Source: Deinococcus soli (ex Cha et al. 2016)
GTDB taxonomy: Bacteria; Deinococcota; Deinococci; Deinococcales; Deinococcaceae
Assembly (NCBI RefSeq): GCF_001007995.1
Contig: NZ_CP011389.1
Location: forward strand, 992,001 to 1,056,000
Length of the DNA stretch: 64,000 bases
Direction: 5' to 3'
The translations under genes and the position numbers were made by a program. The notes under the pieces were generated by a model. That model made no database searches, was not told the DNA's origin, and worked only from the letters and a program-made list of their open reading frames with translations. Each line of letters begins with the position of its first letter. Position 1 is the first letter of the stretch. Of the stretch, positions 1 through 8,646 are shown piece by piece.

Positions 1-780
1 GTCGCAGGCGTCGGCGACTTCCGGGGTGATTTCCTTGGGGTGGTTGACGTGGATGTTCATCCACACGGGGTGGTTCTCCGCGAGGACGTCGCAGAGTTCC
101 TGCGTGACGCGCATGGGCATGAACACGGGGACGCGGGTGCCGATGCGGATGATCTCGATGTGCTCGATCTTGCGCAGTTCCGCGAGCAGGCGGCCCAGGA
201 CTTTCGGGGCCAGGGTGAGGGGGTCACCACCGGACAGCAGGACGTCGCGCACCTGGGGAGTGTTGCGCAGGTAGTTCAGCTGCTGCTCGTACTCGGCGGG
301 GTTGAAGGTCTCGGTGGGGTCACCCACGATGCGGCTGCGGGTGCAGTAGCGGCAGTAGCTGGCGCACTGCGTGGTGACGAGCATCAGCACGCGGTCCGGG
401 TAGCGGTGCACGAGGCCGGGGACGGGACTGTGCTTGTCCTCCGCCAGGGAGTCTTCCATCATGCTCGTGAACGGCTGGAGTTCTTCCTCGGTGGGAATCA
501 CCTGGCGCCTGACGGGGCAGGTGGGGTCGTCCCGGTCCATCAGCGAGGCGAAGTACGGGGTGATGTCCAGGCGGAAGATGCCCTCCGCGCTGGCGCCCTT
601 CCGTTCGCTGTCGGTCAGGGTGAGGACTTCCTCAAGTTCGGCGACGCTGTTGATGCGGTTTTTCAGCTGCCACTTCCAGTCGTACCACTGCTCGTCGGGC
701 ACATCGGCCCACTTGTCGGCGCGGTGGTTGCGGGGCAGCATCATCTGGCTGCGAAGGGTGGCCTGCGGGTGAATCGGCAT
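1..780 (-). CDS. kamA: Lysine 2,3-aminomutase family protein (KamA-like), C-terminus cut by window edge
   Basis: Radical-SAM, PLP-dependent enzyme that interconverts L-lysine and L-beta-lysine. The sequence shows the N-terminal 260 residues: a KamA-type start (DEQWYDWKWQLKNRI), then the radical-SAM cluster CASYCRYC with Cys139, Cys143 and Cys146 ligating the 4Fe-4S centre, then a GGDPL motif and a conserved beta-strand region near the edge (NIHVNHP). The start is ATG at 780 with a GGAGG Shine-Dalgarno upstream. The PLP lysine and substrate-binding aspartates lie outside the window, so lysine versus glutamate 2,3-aminomutase cannot be settled. It is divergent from an Lrp/AsnC regulator 175 bp away, which is a plausible amino-acid-responsive controller. 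Confidence 0.93.
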   Translation of the reverse strand, partial: MPIHPQATLRSQMMLPRNHRADKWADVPDEQWYDWKWQLKNRINSVAELEEVLTLTDSERKGASAEGIFRLDITPYFASLMDRDDPTCPVRRQVIPTEEELQPFTSMMEDSLAEDKHSPVPGLVHRYPDRVLMLVTTQCASYCRYCTRSRIVGDPTETFNPAEYEQQLNYLRNTPQVRDVLLSGGDPLTLAPKVLGRLLAELRKIEHIEIIRIGTRVPVFMPMRVTQELCDVLAENHPVWMNIHVNHPKEITPEVADACD

Positions 781-955
781 GGGAGAACCTCCGGTGGTGC
801 GGCGTGAACGGGTGAAACTCGGATTGAGTGCACCTTCATTGTCCGTGCCGGGCGGGCCGGATTGGAATGCGCGTCGCCTGTCAGGTGCGCGGGGGTCGCC
901 GCACACCAGCCTCGCAAACGCCACCCCCCACCTTCCAAATGCTAAGGTGGTGTGG

Positions 956-1417
<462 letters not shown>

Positions 1418-1444
1418 ACCGGATCAGAGCGGGTACAGTTCGTC

Positions 1445-1909
1445 ATGACATCCAGATCCACCCGTAAGGCCCAGCCGGACGACGCCTTCAGCGCCGAGGA
1501 ACGCGCTGCCATGAAGGACCGCGCCCGCGAGGTGCGCGCCTCCCGCCGGGCCAGACCCGCCGCCGACGGTGACGCGGAGGTCCGGGCCAGGATCACCGAA
1601 CTGCCCGAACCCGAGCGGACCCTGGCCCGGCACCTGCACGACCTGATCCGCGAGGAGAGCCCCGCCCTGACCCCACGCCTGTGGTACGGCATGCCCGCGT
1701 ACGCGCTGGAGGGGAAGGTCGTGTGCTTCTATCAGGCGGCAGCGAAGTTCAAAACCCGGTACGGCACGCTGGGGTTCAGTGACGCGGCCCGGCTGGACGA
1801 CGGGGTGATGTGGCCCACGGCGTACGCCCTGACCAGCTGGACTCCGGAGAGCCGCGCGCAGGTGCAGAACCTGATCCTCCGCGCCGTCCGGGAGCGGCAG
1901 GGCGGGTAA
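1445..1909 (+). CDS. DUF1801-like domain protein
   Basis: 154-residue soluble protein. Residues about 1-55 are charged and probably flexible. The rest resembles the DUF1801/YdhG fold: a helical segment, then LWYGMPAYALEGKVVCFYQAA, the typical 'G-x-P-x-Y' region of that family, and a C-terminal helix. Family members include a putative intracellular iron chaperone, but the function here is unknown. TACAGT at 1434-1439 ends 5 bases before ATG 1445, supporting a leaderless start. Family assignment is by motif resemblance only. Confidence 0.7.
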   Translation: MTSRSTRKAQPDDAFSAEERAAMKDRAREVRASRRARPAADGDAEVRARITELPEPERTLARHLHDLIREESPALTPRLWYGMPAYALEGKVVCFYQAAAKFKTRYGTLGFSDAARLDDGVMWPTAYALTSWTPESRAQVQNLILRAVRERQGG

Positions 1910-1918
1910 GCTGCGGTC

Positions 1919-2365
1919 ATGTGGCCTGAGCTGCGGGAGCTGTTCGTGCGGGACCTGGGGAAGCTGATCGCGGAACTGGAGGCGTACCCGGATGACGCGT
2001 CGGTGTGGCGGGTGCGGGGGGACATCGTGAATCCGGCGGGGACGCTGGCGCTGCACCTGATCGGGAACCTGTCGCAGTTCGTCGCGGCGGACCTGGGCGG
2101 AGTGCCGTTCGTACGGGACCGGGAGGCGGAGTTCGCGCGGCGGGACGTGCCCCGCGCGGAGTTGATCGCGGGGCTGCGGGAGGTGTCGGCGCGGGTGGTG
2201 GCGGGCCTGGACGGCCTGGACGAGGCGCGACTGGACGAGGTGAGTGCGCGGCAACTGCCGGGCTTCCCGGAGGGCATGACCACCCGGTACTTCCTGATTC
2301 ACCTGTACGGGCACCTGAACTGGCATCTGGGGCAGGTGGATTACCACCGCCGGATGCTGGATTGA
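1919..2365 (+). CDS. DinB/YfiT-like four-helix protein
   Basis: 148-residue protein resembling the DinB/DUF1572 metal-binding four-helix bundle superfamily. Candidate metal ligands are the His in LALHLIGN (near residue 43) and the C-terminal pair in HLNWHLGQVDYH; spacing fits the superfamily three-His site. DinB-like proteins are numerous in Deinococcus and many are thiol- or stress-related, but no substrate can be assigned. TAAGCT (1907-1912) lies 6 bases before ATG 1919, so it is probably transcribed as a leaderless mRNA despite lying 9 bases behind the DUF1801-like gene. Confidence 0.75.
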   Translation: MWPELRELFVRDLGKLIAELEAYPDDASVWRVRGDIVNPAGTLALHLIGNLSQFVAADLGGVPFVRDREAEFARRDVPRAELIAGLREVSARVVAGLDGLDEARLDEVSARQLPGFPEGMTTRYFLIHLYGHLNWHLGQVDYHRRMLD

Positions 2366-2369
2366 ACGG

Positions 2370-3764
2370 CTATTTCACCTTGACGTAGGCGCTGTAGGTG
2401 CCAACGGACTGCATCCAGAGGATGCGCTGCCCACCGCGTCCGGCTTCGAAGTAGGCGTTGTACACGCGGGGTTTGCCTTCAATGTCGCTGAAGCTGATCT
2501 GCCAGCTGCCCTTCATGGCGTGCCTGCCGCTGGATTTGGCGCCGCTGAAGGTCTGCGCGCCGACAACGCCGCTGGCCATGGCGAGACTCCAGCGGTACGT
2601 GCCGGTCCCGGTGAACTCGAAGGTCTCGTTGCTGGAGAATCCGGTCGCGCCGGCGCTGAGGCCGGTGAAGGCGTTCACCCACTGCGTGTACCCGCCCGCG
2701 TTGCTGCTCCAGGTGCCGGTGAGGTCGCTGGCGGCGACGGCGAAGCGGTTCAGGCCGCGCAGGTTCCGCAGGGGCCGCAGGAGGGTGTCGTCCACGCCGT
2801 AGAACTGGGTGGGGTCCAGCCGGTAGGTCTTCAGGAACGTGTCGCGGTCGGGGGTGACGATCTCGATCCAGCCGCTCTCGGCCTGCCGGAACAGCGCGAC
2901 GTACACCCGCTGCCCGGTCTCCAGGCTGGTGGCGGTCCCGGTGGCGAGGTAGGGCCGTTCGAAGTTCAGGGTGTCGAAGTTCTGCGCGTAGCCCTGGAGG
3001 TCGCGGTAGCGGGGCGCGACGAGGGTGTTCCAGGCGTCCCGTAGCGCGGCGTCGGAGTCCGGGTTGTAGCTGGGGCCGCTGGGGTAGTGGAGGCGGACGG
3101 TGGTGGTGCCGCGCCGGGCGAGCACCCAGTCCTTCTGCACGACGGACACCCAGCCGTCGTCGAAGGTGGTGGTGTCGAACTTGTAGGTGCTCTTCAGCGG
3201 GGTGGTGTTCAGTCCGCCCGGGGCGGGGGCCGCGGTGGTTTTCGAGGCGGTGGGCGAAGGGGCGGGTGGGGTCGGCGTCTGGGCAGTGGGGGCCTTCAGG
3301 CGCAGGGTGGTCAGGAACGTGTCGAACTGCTCCAGGCACTGTTCGTCGTTGCCGAGCATCAGCACGCTCGCCGCCTGACTGGCCGCGCTGAAGGTGGCCA
3401 GCACGGCCAGGCTGGTGCCGCCCTCGTACGCGAAGGACGCGCCGCCCAGGTGGCTCTGCCACACGCCCACCGGGTCGCCGCCCTCCTCCTCCGGGGCGCC
3501 GTCGGGCGCGTAGGGTTTCACGACCAGGGTGTTCCACTCGCTGCGGAAGTCCTGGGTCACGTTCCCGCTGCCCTTCGTGGCGGGGTACAGGTCAAACACG
3601 CAGTACTGGCCGCCCGCGGTGCGGCTCAGGCGCGTGATGCCCTTCGTGGTCGTCTGCGTCCAGCCGCTCGGGGGCGTGAAGGTGTACACGTCGAACGTCG
3701 CGGCGTGCGCGGTACTCAGGGTGCTCAGGGCCAGCAGGGGCAGGTGGGCGGTGCGGATGCGCAT
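2370..3764 (-). CDS. Secreted protein of unknown function
   Basis: 464 residues. A signal peptide (MRIRTAHLPLLALSTLSTAHA) with an AHA cleavage site precedes a mature region starting TFDVYTFTPPSGW. Two similar halves, each opening with 'Y-F-F/T-x-GW', are separated by a Pro/Thr/Ala-rich linker (about residues 158-185), suggesting a duplicated beta-rich domain. The C-terminal part (LTGTWSSN...GTYRWSL) resembles lipocalin-like or beta-sandwich folds only loosely. SD GGAGG lies before ATG 3764. Converges with the DinB-like gene, with a 4-base gap. Probably periplasmic or envelope-associated; no enzyme motif seen. Confidence 0.8.
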   Translation of the reverse strand: MRIRTAHLPLLALSTLSTAHAATFDVYTFTPPSGWTQTTTKGITRLSRTAGGQYCVFDLYPATKGSGNVTQDFRSEWNTLVVKPYAPDGAPEEEGGDPVGVWQSHLGGASFAYEGGTSLAVLATFSAASQAASVLMLGNDEQCLEQFDTFLTTLRLKAPTAQTPTPPAPSPTASKTTAAPAPGGLNTTPLKSTYKFDTTTFDDGWVSVVQKDWVLARRGTTTVRLHYPSGPSYNPDSDAALRDAWNTLVAPRYRDLQGYAQNFDTLNFERPYLATGTATSLETGQRVYVALFRQAESGWIEIVTPDRDTFLKTYRLDPTQFYGVDDTLLRPLRNLRGLNRFAVAASDLTGTWSSNAGGYTQWVNAFTGLSAGATGFSSNETFEFTGTGTYRWSLAMASGVVGAQTFSGAKSSGRHAMKGSWQISFSDIEGKPRVYNAYFEAGRGGQRILWMQSVGTYSAYVKVK

Positions 3765-3866
3765 GCGGTGAACCTCCGTCAGTGGGGGCGCGGGCCGGGG
3801 GGACCATCAGTATCGCCCACGCGGTCCCCTGGCTCCAGGCCGCCTATCGGGTAGACTGCGGGGCTG

Positions 3867-4448
3867 ATGTCCGACACCGCTGCCCCCACTGCCCTGCCGC
3901 CCCAGTCCACCGGGATCACCCTGGTCGTCACCGAACGCGTGCGTCTGTCGAAACTGGACGCGTACGAGGCCTGGGCCCGCCGCCTGCACGCGGTGCAGGC
4001 CACCCAGCCGGGCTTCGTGGGCCTGCATGTCCTGCGCGACACGAACGGCCCGGTCGCGGAGTACGTGACCCTGGTCCGGTTCGAGTCCGCGCAGGCGCTG
4101 GAGGCGTGGCGGGCCACCCCCGCCTACCGCGAGGCGCTGGCGCAGCTGGACGACTTCACCGCCGACGAGGTCGAGTACCGCGAGGCGCAGGGTCTGGAGG
4201 CGTGGTTCGACCGGCCCGCGCGCCTGCCCGCCCCGCCCCTGTGGAAGAACGTCATCGTGGGCATCGTGGGCGTGTACCCGCTGATCATGCTGTTCGCGTG
4301 GCTGCTGCGCCCCGTGACCGGCGAGTGGCCCGCGTGGGCCGCCACCCTGGCGACCGCGTCGCTGTCCACGCTGTTCCTGAACTGGCCGGTGCTGCCGTGG
4401 CTGTCACGCCTGCTGCGCCCCTGGCTGTACCCCACCCGGCGCGGGTGA
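3867..4448 (+). CDS. Antibiotic biosynthesis monooxygenase-fold domain fused to a membrane anchor
   Basis: 193 residues. Residues about 17-112 match the ABM dimeric ferredoxin-like fold (ITLVVTERVRLSKLDAYEAW, GFVGLHVLR, FESAQALEAW). Residues about 125-180 contain two hydrophobic helices (VIVGIVGVYPLIMLFAWLL and a second around TLATASLSTLFLNW). This ABM-plus-two-TM architecture is known in bacteria and puts the small domain at the membrane face; its substrate is unknown. TAGACT at 3852-3857, 9 bases before ATG 3867, is the likely -10. Confidence 0.82.
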   Translation: MSDTAAPTALPPQSTGITLVVTERVRLSKLDAYEAWARRLHAVQATQPGFVGLHVLRDTNGPVAEYVTLVRFESAQALEAWRATPAYREALAQLDDFTADEVEYREAQGLEAWFDRPARLPAPPLWKNVIVGIVGVYPLIMLFAWLLRPVTGEWPAWAATLATASLSTLFLNWPVLPWLSRLLRPWLYPTRRG

Positions 4449-4460
4449 GCAGGACAGCGA

Positions 4461-4490
4461 GGCGGCCCCGGTGTGCACACCGGGGCCGCC
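4461..4490. terminator. Perfect 30-bp palindrome between convergent genes
   Basis: Two 15-base arms (GGCGGCCCCGGTGTG and its exact complement) with no spacer, lying between the convergent ABM-like and nfeD-like genes. A hairpin here would stop transcription from both sides, although U-tracts are weak (TCTTCG on the plus side). Confidence 0.65.
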
Positions 4491-4505
4491 TCTTCGTGGT
4501 GTCCG

Positions 4506-4976
4506 TCAGGTCCAGGTGCCGTTCACCTCGCGGACGTGCAGGGTCGGGCCGTCCGCCGCGACGATCACGACACGAGCGCCCTGCGGGGTGTCGGGGCCGG
4601 TGGCGCGCCACTCGCTGTCCCCCACCCGCACGCGGCCGGTGCCGTTCACGATGGGTGTGACGACCGTGACGGTCTGCCCCACCAGCCGGTGTGCGCCCCG
4701 GTTCACGCGGCCCGCCTCGGGCGAGTCCGGCAGCAGGCGCGTGACGTACCGGCGGCCCAGCGTGACCGCCGCGACGCTCAGCGCGGCGAACAGCAGCAGT
4801 TGCGCGGCGACCGGCAGGACCGGCAGCACGAACACCAGCAGGCCCAGCGCGAACGCCGCGAGGGCCAGCCACACGAAGAAGATGCCGGGCGCGGCGACTT
4901 CCAGGATCAGCAGCAGGGCGCCCAGCACCCACCAGTGCCAGGACTGCACGCGTTCCAGGGTGGGCAGCCAGTCCAT
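4506..4976 (-). CDS. NfeD-like membrane protein
   Basis: 156-residue short-form NfeD. Two or three hydrophobic helices (about residues 15-67, including VLGALLLILEVAAPGIFFVWLA) are followed by a C-terminal OB-fold domain (LVGQTVTVVTPIVNGTGRV, GARVVIV). NfeD proteins partner with stomatin/SPFH proteins in membrane microdomains. It starts 4 bases after the stop of the SPFH gene, so the two are co-transcribed, the classic arrangement for this pair. The N-terminal ClpP-like protease domain of long NfeD proteins is absent. Confidence 0.88.
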   Translation of the reverse strand: MDWLPTLERVQSWHWWVLGALLLILEVAAPGIFFVWLALAAFALGLLVFVLPVLPVAAQLLLFAALSVAAVTLGRRYVTRLLPDSPEAGRVNRGAHRLVGQTVTVVTPIVNGTGRVRVGDSEWRATGPDTPQGARVVIVAADGPTLHVREVNGTWT

Positions 4977-4980
4977 CCGC

Positions 4981-5898
4981 CTACCCCTTGCGTCCGAAGG
5001 CGTCGCGCGCGATCTCCGCGACGCCCTGCAGGCTGCCCAGGATGCTGGTCGCTTCCAGCGGCAGGATCAGGGTCTTCTGGTTGGGGGCGCTGGCGATGTC
5101 CTTCAGGGCGTCCACGTAGCGCTGCGCCACGAAGTAGTTGATGGCCTGCACGTTCCCGGCGGCAATCGCGTCACTGACCAGCCGGGTCGCCTCGGCTTCC
5201 GCCTGCGCGGCGCGTTCGCGGGCCTCGGCCTCCAGGAACGCCGCCTGCCGCCGCCCCTCGGCGGAGAGGATCTCGGCCTGCTTCTCGCCCTCGGCTTTCA
5301 GGATCGCGGCCTGCCGGAAGCCCTCGGCGTCCAGAATGTTGGCGCGTTTCTCGCGTTCGGCCTTCATCTGGCGGGCCATGCTGGCGACCAGATCGGCGGG
5401 CGGCTTTATATCTTTGACCTCGATGCGCGTGGCCTTCACGCCCCACGGCTCGGTGGCCTCATCCACGACGGTCAGCAGCCGCGCGTTGATCTGGTCGCGG
5501 TTGGACAGCAGTTCGTCGAGGTCCATGCTGCCCATCACGGTGCGGATGTTCGTCATGGTGAGATTCAGGATCGCCTGATTGAGGTTGCTGACCTCGTAGC
5601 TGGCCTTGGCGGCGTCGAGTACCTGGTAGAACACCACGCCGTCCACGGTGACCAGGGCGTTGTCCTTGGTGATGACCTCCTGGCTGGGCACGTCGAGCAC
5701 CTGTTCCATCATGTTCACGCGGCGCCCGATGCGGTCGATGTACGGAATGATGATGTTCAGCCCCGGCTTGAGTGTGCGCTGGAACTTCCCGAAGCGTTCC
5801 TGCGTCCACTCGCTGCCCTGCGGCACGCTCTTGACCCCGGCGAACAGCGTGATGATCACCAGCAGCAGCAGGACCATGACGAAAATGGTGAATCCCAT
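4981..5898 (-). CDS. SPFH/stomatin (band 7) family protein, QmcA-like
   Basis: 305 residues. An N-terminal membrane anchor ([16 protein letters not shown]) is followed by a band-7 domain (about residues 25-185, containing [12 protein letters not shown], the VDGVVFYQV strand, and EVKDIKPP) and an Ala/Glu-rich coiled coil (about 190-255). Scaffolds membrane microdomains and modulates membrane proteases in related bacteria. ATG 5898 is chosen over an upstream in-frame codon because it has a GGGAGG SD and opens directly with the TM anchor. Middle gene of a phosphatase-SPFH-NfeD operon. Confidence 0.92.
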   Translation of the reverse strand: MGFTIFVMVLLLLVIITLFAGVKSVPQGSEWTQERFGKFQRTLKPGLNIIIPYIDRIGRRVNMMEQVLDVPSQEVITKDNALVTVDGVVFYQVLDAAKASYEVSNLNQAILNLTMTNIRTVMGSMDLDELLSNRDQINARLLTVVDEATEPWGVKATRIEVKDIKPPADLVASMARQMKAEREKRANILDAEGFRQAAILKAEGEKQAEILSAEGRRQAAFLEAEARERAAQAEAEATRLVSDAIAAGNVQAINYFVAQRYVDALKDIASAPNQKTLILPLEATSILGSLQGVAEIARDAFGRKG

Positions 5899-5912
5899 GA
5901 AATTGCCTCCCT

Positions 5913-6476
5913 TTACGGGGCAGTACGCGCCCCCACCGGGCCGGGTTCCCAGGGCACGCTGAGCACCCCCAGCAGGGGCAGATCCCGCCACAGCGGGTAC
6001 GGGTCCACGCCGCGCCGGGCAGCCACGAGCAGGCTGATCACCGTCCCGTGCGCCACGACCGCCACGGTGGGCTGCGGGTTGGCGGCCATGACGGCGTTCA
6101 CGGCGTTCGAGAAGCGGGTGCGGGCATCCCGCGCGGTCTCCTCGCCGACCACGAGCCGGTCCGGCTGCGCGAAGAACGCGCGGTATTCGGCCTGGAAGTC
6201 CGCCGGGTCAGCGTGACAGCGGGCCGTGTAGCGCAGCTGCTCGTGCAGACCGTGCATGGGCCGCAGCGGGATACTCAGGTGATCGGCCAGGGCCTGCGCG
6301 GTCGCGTGCGCCTTGGGTTCCAGCGAGCACACGATCACGTCCGGGCGGGGGTCCAGCCGGGCCGCCAGTGCGGGCAGCTCGGTCAGGGCATCCGGGGCGA
6401 GCGGCCACTCGTGCGCCGGGACGCCCGCCACGAACTGCGGCTTGCCGTGCTTGATCAGGTGCAGGGTGCGGGGCAT
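5913..6476 (-). CDS. Histidine phosphatase (phosphoglycerate mutase-like) superfamily protein
   Basis: 187 residues with the histidine-phosphatase layout: catalytic His in LHLIKHG at the N-terminus, acidic GEE later, and second catalytic His in [11 protein letters not shown]. The usual RHG is KHG here, and the second phosphate-pocket Arg is also Lys ([10 protein letters not shown]), as in a known subgroup with a modified pocket. ATG 6476 begins right at the first strand. The gene ends 14 bases before the SPFH gene and is probably the first gene of that operon. Substrate unknown. Confidence 0.83.
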   Translation of the reverse strand: MPRTLHLIKHGKPQFVAGVPAHEWPLAPDALTELPALAARLDPRPDVIVCSLEPKAHATAQALADHLSIPLRPMHGLHEQLRYTARCHADPADFQAEYRAFFAQPDRLVVGEETARDARTRFSNAVNAVMAANPQPTVAVVAHGTVISLLVAARRGVDPYPLWRDLPLLGVLSVPWEPGPVGARTAP

Positions 6477-6573
6477 GGGTGCAGCAGAGCACGCGCCCTG
6501 TCCCACTGGCGTCTGCCGGATCGCGTAGACGCCTCCCCGGCCCGCAGGGCGGCGCGCCGCTAGACTCGCGGGG

Positions 6574-8022
6574 ATGAGTGCGCCGCTGGTGGCCCTGAGG
6601 GACGTGGATGTGATCGCGGGTGGGGACACGCGCCTGCGCGGCGTGACGCTGGACGTGCCGCGCGGCGCGGCGCTGCGGCTGTGGGGGCCGAACGGGGGCG
6701 GGAAGACGACGCTGCTGCGCCTCCTGGCGGGTGAGGTGGCCCCGGTGCGTGGCGAGCGGGCATACGGCCTGGGGGGCGGGGTGCAGCGGTCGGCGGTGCG
6801 GGCGCGGCGGTCGCTGCGGCTGGTCGGCCCGGACGCGGAGACCTTCTACCTGACGCGGGAGTGGGTGCAGACCGTGCAGGACGTGCTGCTGGCGGCGCTG
6901 TCCGGCGAGCGTCTGAACCTCTGGGAGGCGACACCGGCGGCGCAGGCGCGCGTGGCGGAGGTCGCGGCCCTGACGGGGCTGGGGGCGCTGCTGGGCCGGG
7001 ACGTGCGGACGCTGAGTCACGGGCAGCGGCGGCGCGTGATGCTGGGCGCGGCGCTGATGCCCGCACCGGAGCTGCTGCTGCTGGACGAGTTCACGGACGG
7101 CCTGAGCCCGCAGGCCCGCGCGGAGCTGGGCGCGCTGATCGCGCGGGTGCACGCGGCGGGGGTGGCGGTGGTGCTCGCCACGCACCGCCCGGAGGAGGCG
7201 CCCGGTCTGCCCTGGCGGACCCTGCGGGTGGAGGGGGGCGTGGTGACCGAGGTGGCGCCGCCGGCCCAGGACCTCTCTCCTGCCCTGGTGCTGCCCGGCG
7301 CGGCGGGCACAGGAGAGACGCTGGTGCGGGTGCAGGACGCGGTCGTGTATCGGGACGGGCACCGCGCGCTGGGTCCGCTGGACTGGACGTGGCGTTCGGG
7401 GGAGCACTGGCTGGTCACCGGCGAGAACGGCAGCGGCAAGAGCACCCTGGCGCGCCTGATTGCTGGGGAACTGCACCCCGCGCTGGGAGGGCGCGTCCGG
7501 CGGCCGTTCCTGGGGCGCGACCTGCTGACCGAGCGCCGCGCGCAGATCGGGCTGGTCAGCGCGGAGCTGAGTATCCGGCAGCGGCGGGACTGGACGGGCC
7601 GCGAGGTGATCGGCAGTGCCTGGAGCGGCGCGGAAGGCTTCAGCCCCGACCTGACACCCGAGCAGGCGCGCAGGGTTGAGGAGCTGGCCGGTCACCTCGC
7701 CCTGAGAGACCTGCTGGACCGGGGCGCCGAGTCCCTGTCGCAGGGGCAGCTGCGGCGCCTGCTGCTGGCCCGCGCGGTCGCGCACCGCCCGCGCCTGCTG
7801 ATCCTCGACGAGGGGCTGGACTTCCTGGACGCCCACGCGCGCGCCGCATTCCTGGCGCTGCTGCCCGGGCTGGCCCGCGCGGGTACGCACGTCCTGATCG
7901 TCGCGCACCGTGATCAGGACGCCCCGGCGGGCCTCACGCACCACCTGCATCTGGAGGGCGGGCGGGTCGCGGTCACGCGCCCGCTCCAGTCAGACTCGGC
8001 TCACCTTCAGGCTCTACCCTGA
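6574..8022 (+). CDS. Tandem ABC ATPase (ModF-like)
   Basis: 482 residues carrying two complete ABC nucleotide-binding domains and no membrane segment. NBD1: Walker A GPNGGGKTT (residues 38-46), signature LSHGQ, Walker B LLLLDE. NBD2: Walker A GENGSGKST (283-291), signature LSQGQ, Walker B LLILDEGLD. The layout resembles ModF/PhrA-type proteins rather than ABC-F translation factors, since no long charged linker is seen. Function is uncertain: metal or molybdate-related uptake or a cytosolic role. TAGACT at 6561-6566, 7 bases before ATG 6574, indicates a leaderless start. Confidence 0.85.
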   Translation: MSAPLVALRDVDVIAGGDTRLRGVTLDVPRGAALRLWGPNGGGKTTLLRLLAGEVAPVRGERAYGLGGGVQRSAVRARRSLRLVGPDAETFYLTREWVQTVQDVLLAALSGERLNLWEATPAAQARVAEVAALTGLGALLGRDVRTLSHGQRRRVMLGAALMPAPELLLLDEFTDGLSPQARAELGALIARVHAAGVAVVLATHRPEEAPGLPWRTLRVEGGVVTEVAPPAQDLSPALVLPGAAGTGETLVRVQDAVVYRDGHRALGPLDWTWRSGEHWLVTGENGSGKSTLARLIAGELHPALGGRVRRPFLGRDLLTERRAQIGLVSAELSIRQRRDWTGREVIGSAWSGAEGFSPDLTPEQARRVEELAGHLALRDLLDRGAESLSQGQLRRLLLARAVAHRPRLLILDEGLDFLDAHARAAFLALLPGLARAGTHVLIVAHRDQDAPAGLTHHLHLEGGRVAVTRPLQSDSAHLQALP

Positions 8023-8027
8023 CGCTC

Positions 8028-8597
8028 ATGAAGCGCGCCACCCTGCTTGCTCCCCTGCTCCTCGCGGCCCTGAGCCTCACCCCCGCCCTCGCGCAGGGCG
8101 CCGCCGCCACGCCCGCGACGCCCGCCGCTGCGGAGGGGACGCGCACCGTGGAGGCCGTCACCGCCACGAGCAGCCGCGGGTACTCGATCCGCGTGCCCGC
8201 CGGGTGGATCCCGCTGAAGAACGTGCCGGGCGCGGACGTGGCGTTCATCAACCGTGACGCGGGCACCGTGCGCCCCACCGTGACCGTGCAGGTGCAGGAC
8301 GTGGACCCCAAACTGAAGGCCACCCTGGCGGACTTCCGGGACCTGTTCGCCACGCAGCTCGGCAGAGACGTGCCCAAGTTCAGGATGCTGGGCGAGAAGA
8401 CCATCAAGCTGGGCAGCACGCCCGCGATCCTCTGGACGTACCTGGGCGACGGGGACGGTGGCATGGTCCGCTGGACGCAGGTGTTCACTGTGAAGAACAA
8501 CCGCCTGTTCACCGCGACCCTCGTGCAGCCCAGCGGCACCACCGCCGAGCAGATTGAGGAAGGCCGCGCGATCCTCACCAGCCTGACCCTGAAGTAA
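8028..8597 (+). CDS. Secreted protein, DcrB/PsbP-like fold candidate
   Basis: 189 residues: signal peptide (about 1-23, ending TPALA-Q), an Ala/Thr-rich spacer, then a domain of about 145 residues with YSIRVPAGW near its start and a C-terminal helix (AEQIEEGRAILTSL). 'Y-x-I-x-x-P-x-x-W' openings are typical of DcrB/LpqN/PsbP-like secreted proteins. No enzymatic residues recognised. Although only 5 bases follow the ABC gene, TACCCT (8015-8020) lies 7 bases before ATG 8028, inside the end of the ABC gene, giving it its own promoter. Confidence 0.78.
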   Translation: MKRATLLAPLLLAALSLTPALAQGAAATPATPAAAEGTRTVEAVTATSSRGYSIRVPAGWIPLKNVPGADVAFINRDAGTVRPTVTVQVQDVDPKLKATLADFRDLFATQLGRDVPKFRMLGEKTIKLGSTPAILWTYLGDGDGGMVRWTQVFTVKNNRLFTATLVQPSGTTAEQIEEGRAILTSLTLK

Positions 8598-8608
8598 GCT
8601 CATACGGA

Positions 8609-8640
8609 ACCGCGACCGCCACTTTCAAGGCGGTCGCGGT
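8609..8640. terminator. Bidirectional hairpin terminator
   Basis: 12-base arms ACCGCGACCGCC / GGCGGTCGCGGT flank an 8-base loop, followed by CTTCTGTT on the plus strand. It separates the secreted-protein gene from the convergent end of the polyol operon. Confidence 0.75.
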
Positions 8641-8646
8641 CTTCTG

